From Lysobacterales bacterium (GTDB taxonomy: Bacteria; Pseudomonadota; Gammaproteobacteria; Xanthomonadales; Rhodanobacteraceae), in contig JADKJL010000001.1 of NCBI GenBank assembly GCA_016721015.1, positions 620,001-684,000 of the forward strand: 64,000 nucleotides of DNA, in the 5' to 3' direction. The number at the start of each line of letters is the position of its first letter. Positions within the stretch are counted from its first letter, which is position 1. The notes under the pieces are model-generated. The model was not told the origin of the DNA. It ran no database searches and worked only from the letters and a program-made list of their open reading frames with translations. Of the stretch, positions 17,351 to 28,855 are shown one piece after another. Made by a program: the position numbers and the translations under genes.

Positions 17351-19363
17351 GTGGTTGTCGCCTCGGTTGTCCCGAATCGCGATGTGCTGGCCCAGCCGGG
17401 ATCATCCGAACAGATCATCCAGCAGTTGCAGGCCATGCGCGCGGCAGGGGATACCTCGCCCGAGGCCGCGCAAGCACTGAAAAAGATCGAATCGGCCATC
17501 GCCGACTCTGCGCCCTACGCACTGCGCCGCGAGCTGGCGAAGACGCGCATGTTCGTGCTCCAGGACAGCCTCGATTCCGAGGAGGCTCTAAAGGCGGTTG
17601 AATCGCTGCGCAAGCTGGCCGAGGCCAATGGGGATGTCGATACGGTCAGCCTGATGGACATCCGGCGCATCTACATGAGCCATGCGGATGACGATATCGG
17701 CAAGTTCATCGGCCAGCTCAACGAGGTTCGCGCGAAAATCCGCTCGGATGCTTCGCCGGAGGTGATGGAGGCACTCGAACTCAGCTACGGCAACATGTAT
17801 TTCGATGCCGGCAATTTCGACACCGCGTTGCGCCATCAGCTCGCCGCGCTGGACTGGGCCGAGAAGCTCCCGCTGGGCAGCGATCGTGCACGCCTGTTCC
17901 GGTTAGGAACAATTGCCGACCTGTACAATGCAATGGAGCTTCCGGAGCAGGCCCTTGCATATCTGGATCAGGCTCAGGCGCAACCGAATGCCACGATTCC
18001 CGCGCGAAACCGGATTTCGCTGCTGGCAACGCGAGTGATTGCGCTGATGAAACTGGACAGGATGGGCGACGCGGAGGCCGTCTTTTCGCAAGTCGAAGAT
18101 CTGGCCGGATCCGATGACTCGACGTTCACCGCTTTGCGGATAGGCACGCTGCGCGCCGAGATGTTGCTGGCTTCGGCAAAACCCGAAAGCGCATTGGCCA
18201 GGATCGACGCTGTCGAAACCCTGGCAGGCCAGAGCGGGAGTGCGTACTACCTTGCCCGAGCCTGGTTGCTGCGCGGCGAGGCGCAGATCCAACTGAATCG
18301 GGTCGATGCCGGGATCGCTCTGATGGACAAGGCGATCGACTTCTTCCAGGGCAAGGGACAGATGATCGATGTGCTCGATGGCCTGGATCGCGAGATCAGG
18401 ATGCTGCGTGAGAAGAAGCAATTTGAAGGTGCGCTGCGTTTGATGGATCGACGCCAGCAGCTCTGGTCCCAGCTTTTCCGCAACGAACGCGGGCGTGCCA
18501 TCGCCGAAGTCGAGGCTCTGCACACGGCGCAAGCACTCGAACATCAAGTCGTGACGCTGTCGAGTGAAAACCGCATCCAGGAGCAGCGCCTGCGTGCTGA
18601 ACGCCTCGGCAAGGTACTGGCCCTGGTGCTGGCATTGTTCGCGATCGGCGTCAGCGCGTGGTTGTTCCGGGCCATCCGCCGCGCGCGCGGGGAGCGCGAC
18701 AGATTGTCCGAGGTGGTTCGTCTGGATGCGCTGACCGGAGCCGCCAGCCGCTACCAGTTCCAGCGACGGCATGCGCAGACTCCGGCCGCGGAATCGCCCG
18801 GTCTGGTGAAGAGGACGCTGCTTCTGCTCGATATCGATCACTTCAAGGCGATCAATGACCAGCATGGTCACGAAGCCGGCGATGCCGTGCTGAAGGCGGT
18901 GGTCGAGCGGGTTCGTCGCAGCGTGACCAAGGACGACGAAATCTACCGCTGGGGCGGCGAGGAGTTTCTTGTCATCTTCAAACATCGGGATGACGAGTCG
19001 TTGTTTCAGACCGTGCTGGGCCTGCTGGTCGAGATCGAGAGCAAGCCGGTGCCATGGCATGGCCAGGTGATCGCAGTCAGGATCTCCGGTGGCTGGGTCC
19101 AGCATCCGCTCGACGACGGATGGAAGACGCCTTTGACCGACGCGATCCGTTGGGCGGATGCCGCGCTATACCATGCCAAGAACAGCGGTCGTCGGCGTAT
19201 CGAAAAAGTCGAGTTGACCGACAACGGACGCCTGAAACTGGTCAATCGACGTCCCGTCGACATGCCGCAACTACTCGACTGGCAGCGCAGTGGCTACGTG
19301 AATCTGCGCACCGTGCAGTCGGGGGATTCCAGCAAGAAGGAGACGGAGGAATTATCCGTTTGA
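17351..19363 (+). CDS. TPR-containing diguanylate cyclase (GGDEF), N-terminus uncertain
   Basis: Makes c-di-GMP. The sensing part has TPR-like helical repeats (about residues 100-420, e.g. GNMYFDAGNFDTALRHQLAAL and ARAWLLRGEAQIQLNRVDAG), then a coiled coil, one TM helix (VLALVLALFAIGVSAWLF) and a GGDEF domain. The active site is RWGGEEF (GGEEF 535-539) with LLDIDHFKAINDQHGHEAGD upstream. The inhibitory RxxD site appears lost (T-K-D-D at that place). The only start in the open frame is GTG 17351 without a good ribosome site. An ATG at 17261 lies in the same frame, separated by a single TGA at 17339; reading through would join a basic N-region to CLPVVVASVV...LAQ, which looks like a signal peptide. 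Confidence 0.88.
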   Translation: MVVASVVPNRDVLAQPGSSEQIIQQLQAMRAAGDTSPEAAQALKKIESAIADSAPYALRRELAKTRMFVLQDSLDSEEALKAVESLRKLAEANGDVDTVSLMDIRRIYMSHADDDIGKFIGQLNEVRAKIRSDASPEVMEALELSYGNMYFDAGNFDTALRHQLAALDWAEKLPLGSDRARLFRLGTIADLYNAMELPEQALAYLDQAQAQPNATIPARNRISLLATRVIALMKLDRMGDAEAVFSQVEDLAGSDDSTFTALRIGTLRAEMLLASAKPESALARIDAVETLAGQSGSAYYLARAWLLRGEAQIQLNRVDAGIALMDKAIDFFQGKGQMIDVLDGLDREIRMLREKKQFEGALRLMDRRQQLWSQLFRNERGRAIAEVEALHTAQALEHQVVTLSSENRIQEQRLRAERLGKVLALVLALFAIGVSAWLFRAIRRARGERDRLSEVVRLDALTGAASRYQFQRRHAQTPAAESPGLVKRTLLLLDIDHFKAINDQHGHEAGDAVLKAVVERVRRSVTKDDEIYRWGGEEFLVIFKHRDDESLFQTVLGLLVEIESKPVPWHGQVIAVRISGGWVQHPLDDGWKTPLTDAIRWADAALYHAKNSGRRRIEKVELTDNGRLKLVNRRPVDMPQLLDWQRSGYVNLRTVQSGDSSKKETEELSV

Positions 19364-19469
19364 AGCAAACAAATTTCTGAATTGACTGGGCTGGCGCCCG
19401 CGGGCAAGGCAATGCAATTGCGTGGTTCCCCCTTGAAGCTACGATCACCGAAACACGGAGAATCGCTGC

Positions 19470-20029
19470 ATGCGAACGCATGGCAAGCTGACCAAGTGGA
19501 ATAAGCAGCGGGGGTTCGGTTTCATCGAAGCCGCGACCGGCAGTGCAGAAATCTTCGTGCATGTCACCGCGTTTCCGCGTGATGGAATCCATCCGCGCAT
19601 CGGCGAGCTGATCTCCTTCGAGATCGACCAACGCGCTGATGGCAAGCAGCGGGCGGTGCGCGTCATGCGGCCAGGCGGCTCTGACCTGTTGCGTCAACGA
19701 AGTCCCGTACAGCCGTCATCAACCTGGCGCGCCCCGCTTGCCTCACTGGCGAGCCTGGCGTCATTGCAGCCATTGGCTGGTATGGCTACACGAAGATGGG
19801 TACCAGCGACATCCTCGCGGACTCTATCCCCTCGCAACGCGCTTCCATCATGCAACGCGCAACTTCAACCGCCCCGACTTTTACCTGTGACGGTCGGACG
19901 CATTGCTCACAGATGACTTCCTGCGCGGAAGCGACGTATTTCATCAAGCACTGTCCGGACACGCAGATGGATGGCGACGGCGACGGCACGCCATGTGAGT
20001 CGCAATGGTGCTCGGACAGTTGGAGATAG
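19470..20029 (+). pseudogene. Cold-shock domain / excalibur domain protein, frameshifted
   Basis: The first 70 codons from ATG 19470 encode a cold-shock (OB-fold) domain: GKLTKWNKQRGFGFIE with the RNP1-like GFGFIE, then EIFVHVTAF and GELISFEIDQ. Near 19755-19765 the natural frame shifts by one base: the continuation reads VIAAIGWYGYTKMG, a TM helix, then an excalibur calcium-binding domain (TCDGRTHCSQMTSCAEAT, HCPDTQMDGDGDGTPCE) to the stop at 20029. Cold-shock domains fused to a TM helix and a C-terminal excalibur domain occur in related bacteria, so one gene broken by a single missing base is the best reading. Otherwise a soluble 148-residue cold-shock protein is made. Confidence 0.75.
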
Positions 20030-20101
20030 TGACCGCAACATTTGTCGTCGACCTGGCTGCAGATATCTGAAGCCCGCGGCAGAGCGTTGCTGACGGGCGG
20101 A

Positions 20102-23100
20102 TCAACCTCCGCGCAAAACGCTGAACTCGCGAAAGAGTCTCGCCGGCAACGGTGTGTCGAGTTGCCAGATGATATTCATCGGACTTGCGCCCGAGCATTC
20201 AAGCAAGCGGACCGGCCCGCACGCGACAAACGCCGAATCACGGTGGGTGCGCACGAACAACTGGAATGCCCACCCATTGTCGGGGCTGGCGAGATATGGC
20301 CCGTCGACGCGTGTTGCCGGACTGGCGCTGTTTTGCGCCTGCCAATGAAAGCGATTCGGGCTGATCGCGCAATCGCGAAAATTGATCGTTTCATGGAAGC
20401 CGCTGCTCTTGTCCAGGGTCACAAACATCAGTTCGATGCGCTGCTCCTGGAGTCGCAACACGCCCTCGCGTGCAGCAGGCCTTGCGGTTGCCGTGAGCCA
20501 GCCTACTGCAGTCAGGATTTCCCGCCGCTCATAGCGACCATGCAATACCAGTGGGGTATCCAACAGTCCCGGCAATGGCGTCGGTGGCAGGGTGCTTCGC
20601 ACTTCCAACACGTCCGCCAACTCGCGCAGCTCGACGACGGAGTTTCGGTTTTCGGCAAGGCGTGAGAGGAACTGCTGGGGATGGCTGATCTGACTGCTGG
20701 TGCCATCCACCTGGTATGCCAACATCTGCAGCAGCGCCGCGTCAGTTTGCGCGAGTGCGGCGCCAGGCGTCGCCGAGCGATCGGCGGCCACACGCAGCGC
20801 GTCGATCTGATTCGGCGCGTCACGATGACACAGGCTGGCGAATCGTCGGGAGAAATAGTCTTCCTCGGGACCCGGTTCGGCGACCAGCAACCCGGCATCG
20901 CGTTTGAGCGAGGACCAGCCCGCACGCGTACCGTCGCGATAGACATCGGACAACGCAATGCCTTGCTCATGGATGAACTCGCCGAGCGTCGGTGCTGAGC
21001 CGCGCAATGCAGTCAGTGCTTGCAGCTCCGCCTTGAGATAGCGCCAGCGGTGTTGCGCATGGCGGCGAAGGTTGGCCAGCACGCGCTCGCGCACCTGGTG
21101 TTGCAATTGGATATGACAGCCCGCCGGCAATGCCGAGAACTCATGCTCCAGGCTCTGGATCAGTTCACGCCGTGACTGGCCGGTGAGCGTCGAAAGCAAA
21201 CGGTCATAGCGAAACTCGGCGTTGTGCTGACCGACAAAATCCAGCACCAGACAAGTTTCCTTGCCCGGATGCAGGCGCAAGCCGCGCCCCAGTTGTTGCT
21301 GGAAAAGCAGCGCACTCTGGGTCGGGCGCAACAGCAGCAGCGTATCCACGGAAGGCAGATCAACGCCCTCGTTGTAGAGATCCACCGTGACCAGAGCGCA
21401 CACCTCGCCTTTTTCGAGCAGGGCACGTGCGGCACTGCGTTCTTCCACGGGCGTTCCACCGTGCCACACAACGCGGGCAAGCAAGCGCGATTGAAAATGT
21501 CGGTCATGAAGATCGCGTGCTCGACCGTGACACAAAACACCAACGCACGTCCCGCCCTTGGACAGGCGCTCAGTCTGTGCCACTCACGCAAGACCAGTCT
21601 CGCGCGAAAGTCGTTGTTACTGACCAGCGCTGAAATAGCCTGTTGCTCGCCGACACGATTCCACGGCACGTCGGAGAAATTGGTCTCGTCATCGCAGGCG
21701 TAGTATTCGAAAGGCGCGAGCAGTTGCAGATCCAGAGCATCCCAAAGACGCAGCTCGACCGCTGGGCTGCCATCGGGTCGCGGATCAAAATACGGTGCAA
21801 TCGGCTTGCCGTCGGTTCGTTCGGGCGTCGCGGTGAGCCCGAGCAGAATCTTTGGCGCGACGGCGGTTGCCAGAGCGTCGAAACGGTTGCTCGCGATGCG
21901 GTGACATTCGTCGATCACCACCGTATGCCAGTAGTCCGCGCCGAGTTCATCCAGCAGGTCTCTCGACGCCAAGCTGTCGATGGTGGCAAATAGGTGATCG
22001 TAGCTGTCCGCTGTGAAGGTGCCGCTGAGCAGTTGGCCAAGCCGCCATCACGCAAGACTTCACGATACGTGCGCTGCGCTTGCTGAAGAATCTCGATGCG
22101 ATGGGCGACAAACAACAACGGGGCCGGCTGCGCATCTGTTCGCAGGTCCGACGGTAGTCGAAGGCCGCGACCACCGTCTTGCCGGTGCCAGTTGCCGCAA
22201 CCAGCAGATTGCGCGCGCGTCCGTGCACGCGCTCATTGGCGAGCTGCTCCAGCATGTCTTGCTGATAGGTCTTGGGTTGCAGCTCAAAAAAAGACACCAG
22301 CGTAGTCTGGGTGCCACCGGCCTCACGGCCCAATGCACGCACCAAGGCAACGCGATGACTCTCGTTGTCCGGGTCGTAATGCTGGAATTCCGGATCTTCC
22401 CAGAGGGTGTCGAAATGGGCGATGGCTCGTGTGTAAAGCTCGGCTTGCGTCCGCTCGGTGAACTTCACGGTCCATTCGAGCCCTCCGACCAAGGCCGCTC
22501 CAGTCAGATTTGCACTGCCGACATAGGCCGATCCGAACCCGGTATCCCGATGAAAGATCCATGCCTTGGCATGCAGGCGTGTTCGGCGTCCATCCAGCGA
22601 TACCCGTACTTCGCAACCCGGCAGCCGCGCCAATTCGTCGACGGCGGCAGCCTCGGTCGCGCCGATATAGGTCGTGGTTAACACCCGAATGCGAATTGGC
22701 GGCTTTCCATCGGCGCCGACCGCACTAACCCGCGTCAGCACGTCACGCAGTTTGCGAAGTCCCGAAACGGTAATGAAGCTGACCAGGATATCAACCTGTT
22801 CCGCCGAGCCGAGTTCGCGCCGAAGCTCGCTCAGCAGCGACGGGGTGCCTTTGCCCGCGGTGAACAACCAGGGGATGGTCAGGCCCGTTTGCGGTGGCTC
22901 GGGGTGAAGCCCGTGTCTCAACACCGAGGTCAACACGCGGGGCGGGTCTGCCACCAGCTCCAAGGACGCCGCAGCTTCAGGCGATAGCTGGTGGCGAAGT
23001 TCGGTCAGCAGACCATTGACCAGGGCCAGCTGTGGCTGGATCGAATCGCCATCGGCGAAATCATTTCAAGACTCCCGTCAGCTGCCGTTGCAGCAACTCG

Positions 23101-23222
23101 GCCAGTCGCGCACTTTCCGCGATATCCAGTGGGCGCGTTTGGCTGATGGCCGAATCAATTGCATGGCTCGCACGATCTGAAAGCAGAAGATCATAGAAAC
23201 CGGCAGGTAGTTCTTTCGGCAT
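20102..23222 (-). pseudogene. PLD nuclease-DEAD/DEAH helicase-DUF3427 defence-type protein, broken by at least four frameshifts
   Basis: One long gene can be pieced together on the minus strand. From ATG 23222: a short N-terminal domain (LPAGFYDLLLSD...AELLQRQL); frame change near 23060; a phospholipase-D-like domain (VDILVSFITVSGLRKL, LHAKAWIFHR, AYVGSANLT) and helicase motif I (VAATGTGKTVVAAFDYR); frame change near 22120; LLFVAHRIEILQQAQ; frame change near 22040; motif II region VIDECHRIASNR and LLGLTATPERTDG; frame change near 21480; HGGTPVEER, DLPSVDTLLLLRPTQS, QLGRGLRLHPG; then a DUF3427 domain to 20102 (ISPNRFHWQAQNSAS). All parts are ordered as in intact relatives of about 1040 residues. 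Such proteins are found in bacterial defence islands. As sequenced no functional product is possible. Confidence 0.85.
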
Positions 23223-23382
23223 CCGGCGCATCCCGTGTGGCCCCCGGTGGAGACACCCAGGATACGCGTGTCGTTGAACCGGATGGCGCAATGATTCGTC
23301 AACGCCCTGCGTATGCGCAGCGTTTGCCAGATCGATACCTGCGATTCAACGGACAACGTTTGCGCGTTGACGGTCTCCCCGT

Positions 23383-24855
23383 CTATTGCGCGGGTTGTGC
23401 GGCATGCGCGTGGCTGGCTTCGGCAAGCAGCAGCGCGGTCTCTTCGGCCAACTGGCGCACGCACAGTTCCGTTTCCGCGCGACGGGTGCGGAAGCTGAGG
23501 ACACAGACGCGGCCGAGGAAGCGATCGCCAGTCATGGCGCCGGTCAGCATGACCTGGCCGCGACCGGTGACGCGTTCCATCAGGGCGCGGGTGGCGCTGT
23601 TCTCCGCTTCGCGCGTGCCCAGCCGTGGATCTTCCAGGTGGAAGGCAAACAACGAGAGTTGTGGTTCGGCATCCATGACGATGCCGGGGATTCGGGCGAT
23701 CTGTTGCGTTGCCCAAACCGCGAGTGCGCGCTTCTCGGCGAGGGCGGCGCGGTAGCGCGCCGCACCGAAAAATTTCAGGGTCAGCCAGACGCGCAATCCG
23801 GGAAAGCCGCGTGACAGGTCGGGGCCGTATTGGGCGGGATCGTAGAACTCGCTCTGGTTGTCCGGGAGGTAGCCGGCGGTGGAGGAATGCAGGGCGCGCA
23901 ACGCTTCGCCATCGCGCACCAGCAAGGCGCCGGTGCCGTAGGGCATGAACAGACCCTTGTGCGGATCGAGCGTGAGCGAATCAGCGCGCGGCAGCCCCGC
24001 CAGCAAGGGCCGCAGCTCGGGCACCATGTGGAAAAAACCCCCGTAGGCGCCATCGACGTGATGCCACAAATGCTCGCGCGCAGCGAGATCGGCGATCGCC
24101 TCGATCGGGTCGACGGCGCCGGTGTTGGTGGTGCCGGCGGTGGAGAACACCATGAACGGTTTCAGGCCCGCGTTGCGATCCGCGGCAATGGCGAGTTCAA
24201 GTTCATCCACGCGCAGCCGGAACCGGCTGTCCACGCCAATGACGCGAACGCGGTCGTGCGCGATGCCGGCGAGTTTTGCCGCCTTGGCGATGCAGTGATG
24301 GGATTGCGAGGACACATACAACGTGCCAGCGCGAATGTCGTTTCCGAGCAGTTTCTCGCGTGCGCAGGCAATCGCGTTGAACATTGCCATGGAGCCGCCG
24401 GTGGTGAACAAGCCACGCGCGTCCTCGGGAAACTGCATCCAGTCACGCAACCAGTCGAGCGCATTGGCCTCCAGTTGCACGAGGGCCGGTGCCGCCTGCC
24501 AGATGCCGGTGTAGCGATTGGTTGTGTCGGCGATGAAGTCGGCGAGGGCGGCCGGATAGATGCCACCACCGGGGATGTAGGCGAAGTAGCCGGGGCCAGG
24601 AGTCGTGAACGAACGTGGAATCCACTCGTCAAACAGGGGAGCGAGCAGCGCTTCCAGAGCCTCGCCCTGTTCCGGTACGGCTTCGCGCATTGAGCGGCAC
24701 AAGGCTTCGATGCCCGTGAAATCACCACAGCTGGGCACCTCATGCAACGCGCCGAGATGTGCAACCACGCGTGCCAATACGGTCTCGCCCATTGCCTGCA
24801 TCTCGGCCGACGACAGATCCAGGTCGGCGAGATCAGCGTTCGCGTTGCTTGTCAT
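23383..24855 (-). CDS. PLP-dependent decarboxylase, aromatic-L-amino-acid decarboxylase (group II) family
   Basis: Cytosolic enzyme of 490 residues. Hallmarks are SFTTPGPGYFAYIPGGGIYPAA near the N-terminus, LFTTGGSMAMFNAI (phosphate-binding region), SHHCIAKAAKLAG, FSTAGTTNTGAVDP, HHVDGAYGGF (cofactor Asp-x-Ala) and the PLP lysine in LDPHKGLFMPYGTG. The C-terminus has LCVLSFRTRR-type strands. Family members decarboxylate tyrosine, tryptophan, DOPA or related amino acids; which one cannot be told. ATG 24855 (MTSNANADL) is preceded by GGAG; a TTG codon lies just before. The gene stands alone, divergent from the ABC exporter gene. Confidence 0.92.
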   Translation of the reverse strand: MTSNANADLADLDLSSAEMQAMGETVLARVVAHLGALHEVPSCGDFTGIEALCRSMREAVPEQGEALEALLAPLFDEWIPRSFTTPGPGYFAYIPGGGIYPAALADFIADTTNRYTGIWQAAPALVQLEANALDWLRDWMQFPEDARGLFTTGGSMAMFNAIACAREKLLGNDIRAGTLYVSSQSHHCIAKAAKLAGIAHDRVRVIGVDSRFRLRVDELELAIAADRNAGLKPFMVFSTAGTTNTGAVDPIEAIADLAAREHLWHHVDGAYGGFFHMVPELRPLLAGLPRADSLTLDPHKGLFMPYGTGALLVRDGEALRALHSSTAGYLPDNQSEFYDPAQYGPDLSRGFPGLRVWLTLKFFGAARYRAALAEKRALAVWATQQIARIPGIVMDAEPQLSLFAFHLEDPRLGTREAENSATRALMERVTGRGQVMLTGAMTGDRFLGRVCVLSFRTRRAETELCVRQLAEETALLLAEASHAHAAQPAQ

Positions 24856-25219
24856 CAAGACAGTCTCCTGGTGTGCATGCCGTCAGCGGACTCCGGCGGG
24901 AACTTGTGTTGTCGCTACACGGGTTGGCATCGGCAGCAGGGCTGCGTTCTAGAAAGGATCGGTAAAAATCCTGTCGGTCGGTGGCTCGTGAGCCGACCTG
25001 CAGCATCGTGTTGGCCGCCGTAACGTCAACCTTCCTCTTCCGTGTACTCATGCTTTTGAGCTTCCCTTTGCATTGAAGCCACGCTATTCGGCCGCAAGCT
25101 GTTGCGAGTCACGTGCTTCACTGCGGGTGAAGTTCGATTTTCACAAGTAATCGGTGCTTCCATCAAATCAAATCATCCCCATATGCTGGGGCTTGAGATC
25201 AATGGGGTAGCCCGAGCCG
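24856..25219. other. Divergent intergenic region
   Basis: 364 bp between the divergent decarboxylase and ABC exporter genes, so it should hold both promoters. It is less GC-rich near 25030-25190. CCCC-ATATGCT-GGGG (25183-25197) is a small 4-bp palindrome before the ABC gene. I see no gene. Confidence 0.4.
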
Positions 25220-27067
<1,848 letters not shown>

Positions 27068-27156
27068 ATCGACCGCAGGGTGCGTGCGCCAGGCGCTCGC
27101 CGGCGCACCGGGCATTGCCGTATCGTTCGCAGACCGCCCACCCTACGGCAACCCTC

Positions 27157-28239
27157 ATGGCTGCACTGCGCAAACGGAGTTCGTCAGTGTCCCGCAAGGC
27201 GGCTTCCGATGTGCGGCCGATCAATCTCGCCTTGCAAGGCGGCGGTTCGCATGGCGCGTTCACCTGGGGTGTGCTCGATCGGCTGCTGGAGGACGGCAGT
27301 GTCAGTCTTGATGGCATCTGCGGTACCAGCGCAGGCGCGATGAACGCGGTGCTGGTCGCACATGGCCTGATGCAGGACGGTCGGGATGGCGCACGTGCGA
27401 GCCTGGCAAATTTCTGGCTCCGTGTTGGCGAGCTCGGCGCGATGCTCAATCCACTCGCTGCGTTGACCGGATCCAATCCACTGGTCAATGCGGGCACGAA
27501 TCCCTTGCTGGCGACCCAGCAATGGATGATGGAATCGTTCACGCGCACGTTTTCACCGTGCCAGTTCAACCCGCTCAACATGAACCCGCTGCGCGACCTG
27601 CTTGCCGCCTGTGTCGACTTCCAGGCATTGCAGCACTGCGAGGAGGTCAAGCTGTTCCTGTGCGCGACCAATGTGCGCAGTGGCAAGGCCCGCATCTTCA
27701 ACAACGCGGCCATGTCGATCGATGCGGTCATGGCCTCGGCCTGCTTGCCGCATCTGTTCCAGGCGGTCGAAATCGACGGCGAACACTATTGGGATGGCGG
27801 CTACATGGGCAATCCCGTGCTCTATCCGTTGTTCTACGAGACCGCCACGCGCGATGTAGTCGTGGTGATGGTCAACCAGATGTGGCGTGACGAGGTGCCG
27901 ACGACTTCGGCGGAAATCGAGGATCGAGTCAGCGAAATCAGTTTCAATTCATCGCTGATGCGCGAAATGCGCGCGGTCGAGTTCGTCAGTCGGCAGCTTG
28001 CCGAAGGCTGGCTCAAACCCGCCTACGCCAAGCGCATGCGTCATGTCCTCGTGCACCTGATCCGAGCCGATGCGGACATGGGCAGGCTGGCTGCCGCGTC
28101 GAAGATCAGCACCGACCTGAAATTCCTCACCGGGCTGCGGGATCTTGGCCGCGCCAGCGCTGCACAATGGCTGCAGGAAAGCCATGCCGCGCTGGGCAAG
28201 CGCAGCACGGTTGATCTGCGCCGGGAGTTTCTCGATTGA
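27157..28239 (+). CDS. Patatin-like phospholipase
   Basis: Lipid acyl hydrolase of 360 residues with a Ser-Asp dyad. The oxyanion motif is LQGGGSHGAFTWG, the nucleophile elbow GTSAGAMN and the Asp motif YWDGGYMGNP, all intact and spaced as in bacterial patatins. The long insert with MNPLRDLLAACVDFQALQ and FLCATNVRSGKARIF is the usual central region. I chose ATG 27157; a TTG 42 bp upstream gives no better start. There is no signal peptide, so it acts in the cytoplasm or at the inner membrane unless exported by a dedicated system. It could be cotranscribed with the preceding ABC exporter. Confidence 0.92.
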   Translation: MAALRKRSSSVSRKAASDVRPINLALQGGGSHGAFTWGVLDRLLEDGSVSLDGICGTSAGAMNAVLVAHGLMQDGRDGARASLANFWLRVGELGAMLNPLAALTGSNPLVNAGTNPLLATQQWMMESFTRTFSPCQFNPLNMNPLRDLLAACVDFQALQHCEEVKLFLCATNVRSGKARIFNNAAMSIDAVMASACLPHLFQAVEIDGEHYWDGGYMGNPVLYPLFYETATRDVVVVMVNQMWRDEVPTTSAEIEDRVSEISFNSSLMREMRAVEFVSRQLAEGWLKPAYAKRMRHVLVHLIRADADMGRLAAASKISTDLKFLTGLRDLGRASAAQWLQESHAALGKRSTVDLRREFLD

Positions 28240-28418
28240 GTCACCCACCCGCGTGACGCTTGAGTTGTCACGGCGTTCGTTGCCATTTCCGCCGATCGTC
28301 GAACACCATTCCGTGTTGACAACGAAAGCCCATGCAACGGCGCTTCGCCACATCGCACTCGTTCATGCCGGCGCGGACTAGACTGTCGACAGTTTGTCAA
28401 CCAACAGGGGAAGGGCAG

Positions 28419-28790
28419 ATGAAAAGAATAATGCTGACTGCGGCAATGCTGGTGCTGATTTCCACAGGGGCTGCGGCCCAGTCGCAGGGTGATTGGGTGC
28501 TGGGGAACTGGCGTGGCGGTGGCTACTGGTTCCCGGGCGTGGTGCAAAGCCACGTGGGCGACAAGATCACGATCGCCTACGACGATGGCACGCGCGAAAC
28601 CGCGTCCTCAACGCAGGTGCGCCCGTACACGTGGGCGCTGGGCACGCGGATCGAGTGCCGATGGTCCGGCGGCAAAGCCTGGTTTGGCGGCCAGATCACC
28701 GGCATCAGCAAGGATGGCACCCAGATCGACGTCAAATACGACGACGGCGATCAGGAGCGCTTGACGACCGGTGCCTGCCGCTCGAAATAG
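28419..28790 (+). CDS. Small secreted protein with two tudor/agenet-like repeats
   Basis: Exported 123-residue protein. ATG 28419 lies 5 bp after GGGAAGGG; the signal peptide (IMLTAAMLVLISTGAAAQ) ends near residue 21. The mature protein has two similar beta-barrel repeats: WRGGGYWFPGVVQSHVGDKI-TIAYDDGTRE and WSGGKAWFGGQITGISKDGTQ-IDVKYDDGDQE. The W-x(3-8)-W/Y-F-x-G-x-I/V and Y-D-D-G pattern matches tudor/agenet-type folds, here outside the cytoplasm. Ligand and role are unknown. A perfect hairpin follows, shared with the convergent peptidase gene. Confidence 0.8.
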   Translation: MKRIMLTAAMLVLISTGAAAQSQGDWVLGNWRGGGYWFPGVVQSHVGDKITIAYDDGTRETASSTQVRPYTWALGTRIECRWSGGKAWFGGQITGISKDGTQIDVKYDDGDQERLTTGACRSK

Positions 28791-28800
28791 CACGTGACCG

Positions 28801-28837
28801 GGAATGTGGCCGGCCTTCGGGCGTGCGGCCACATTCC
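28801..28837. terminator. Bidirectional terminator hairpin
   Basis: Perfect 12-bp stem (28801-28812 with 28826-28837), 13-nt loop, between convergent genes that end at 28790 and 28856. Confidence 0.7.
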
Positions 28838-28855
28838 TTCGGGGTCAGCGCTCGC

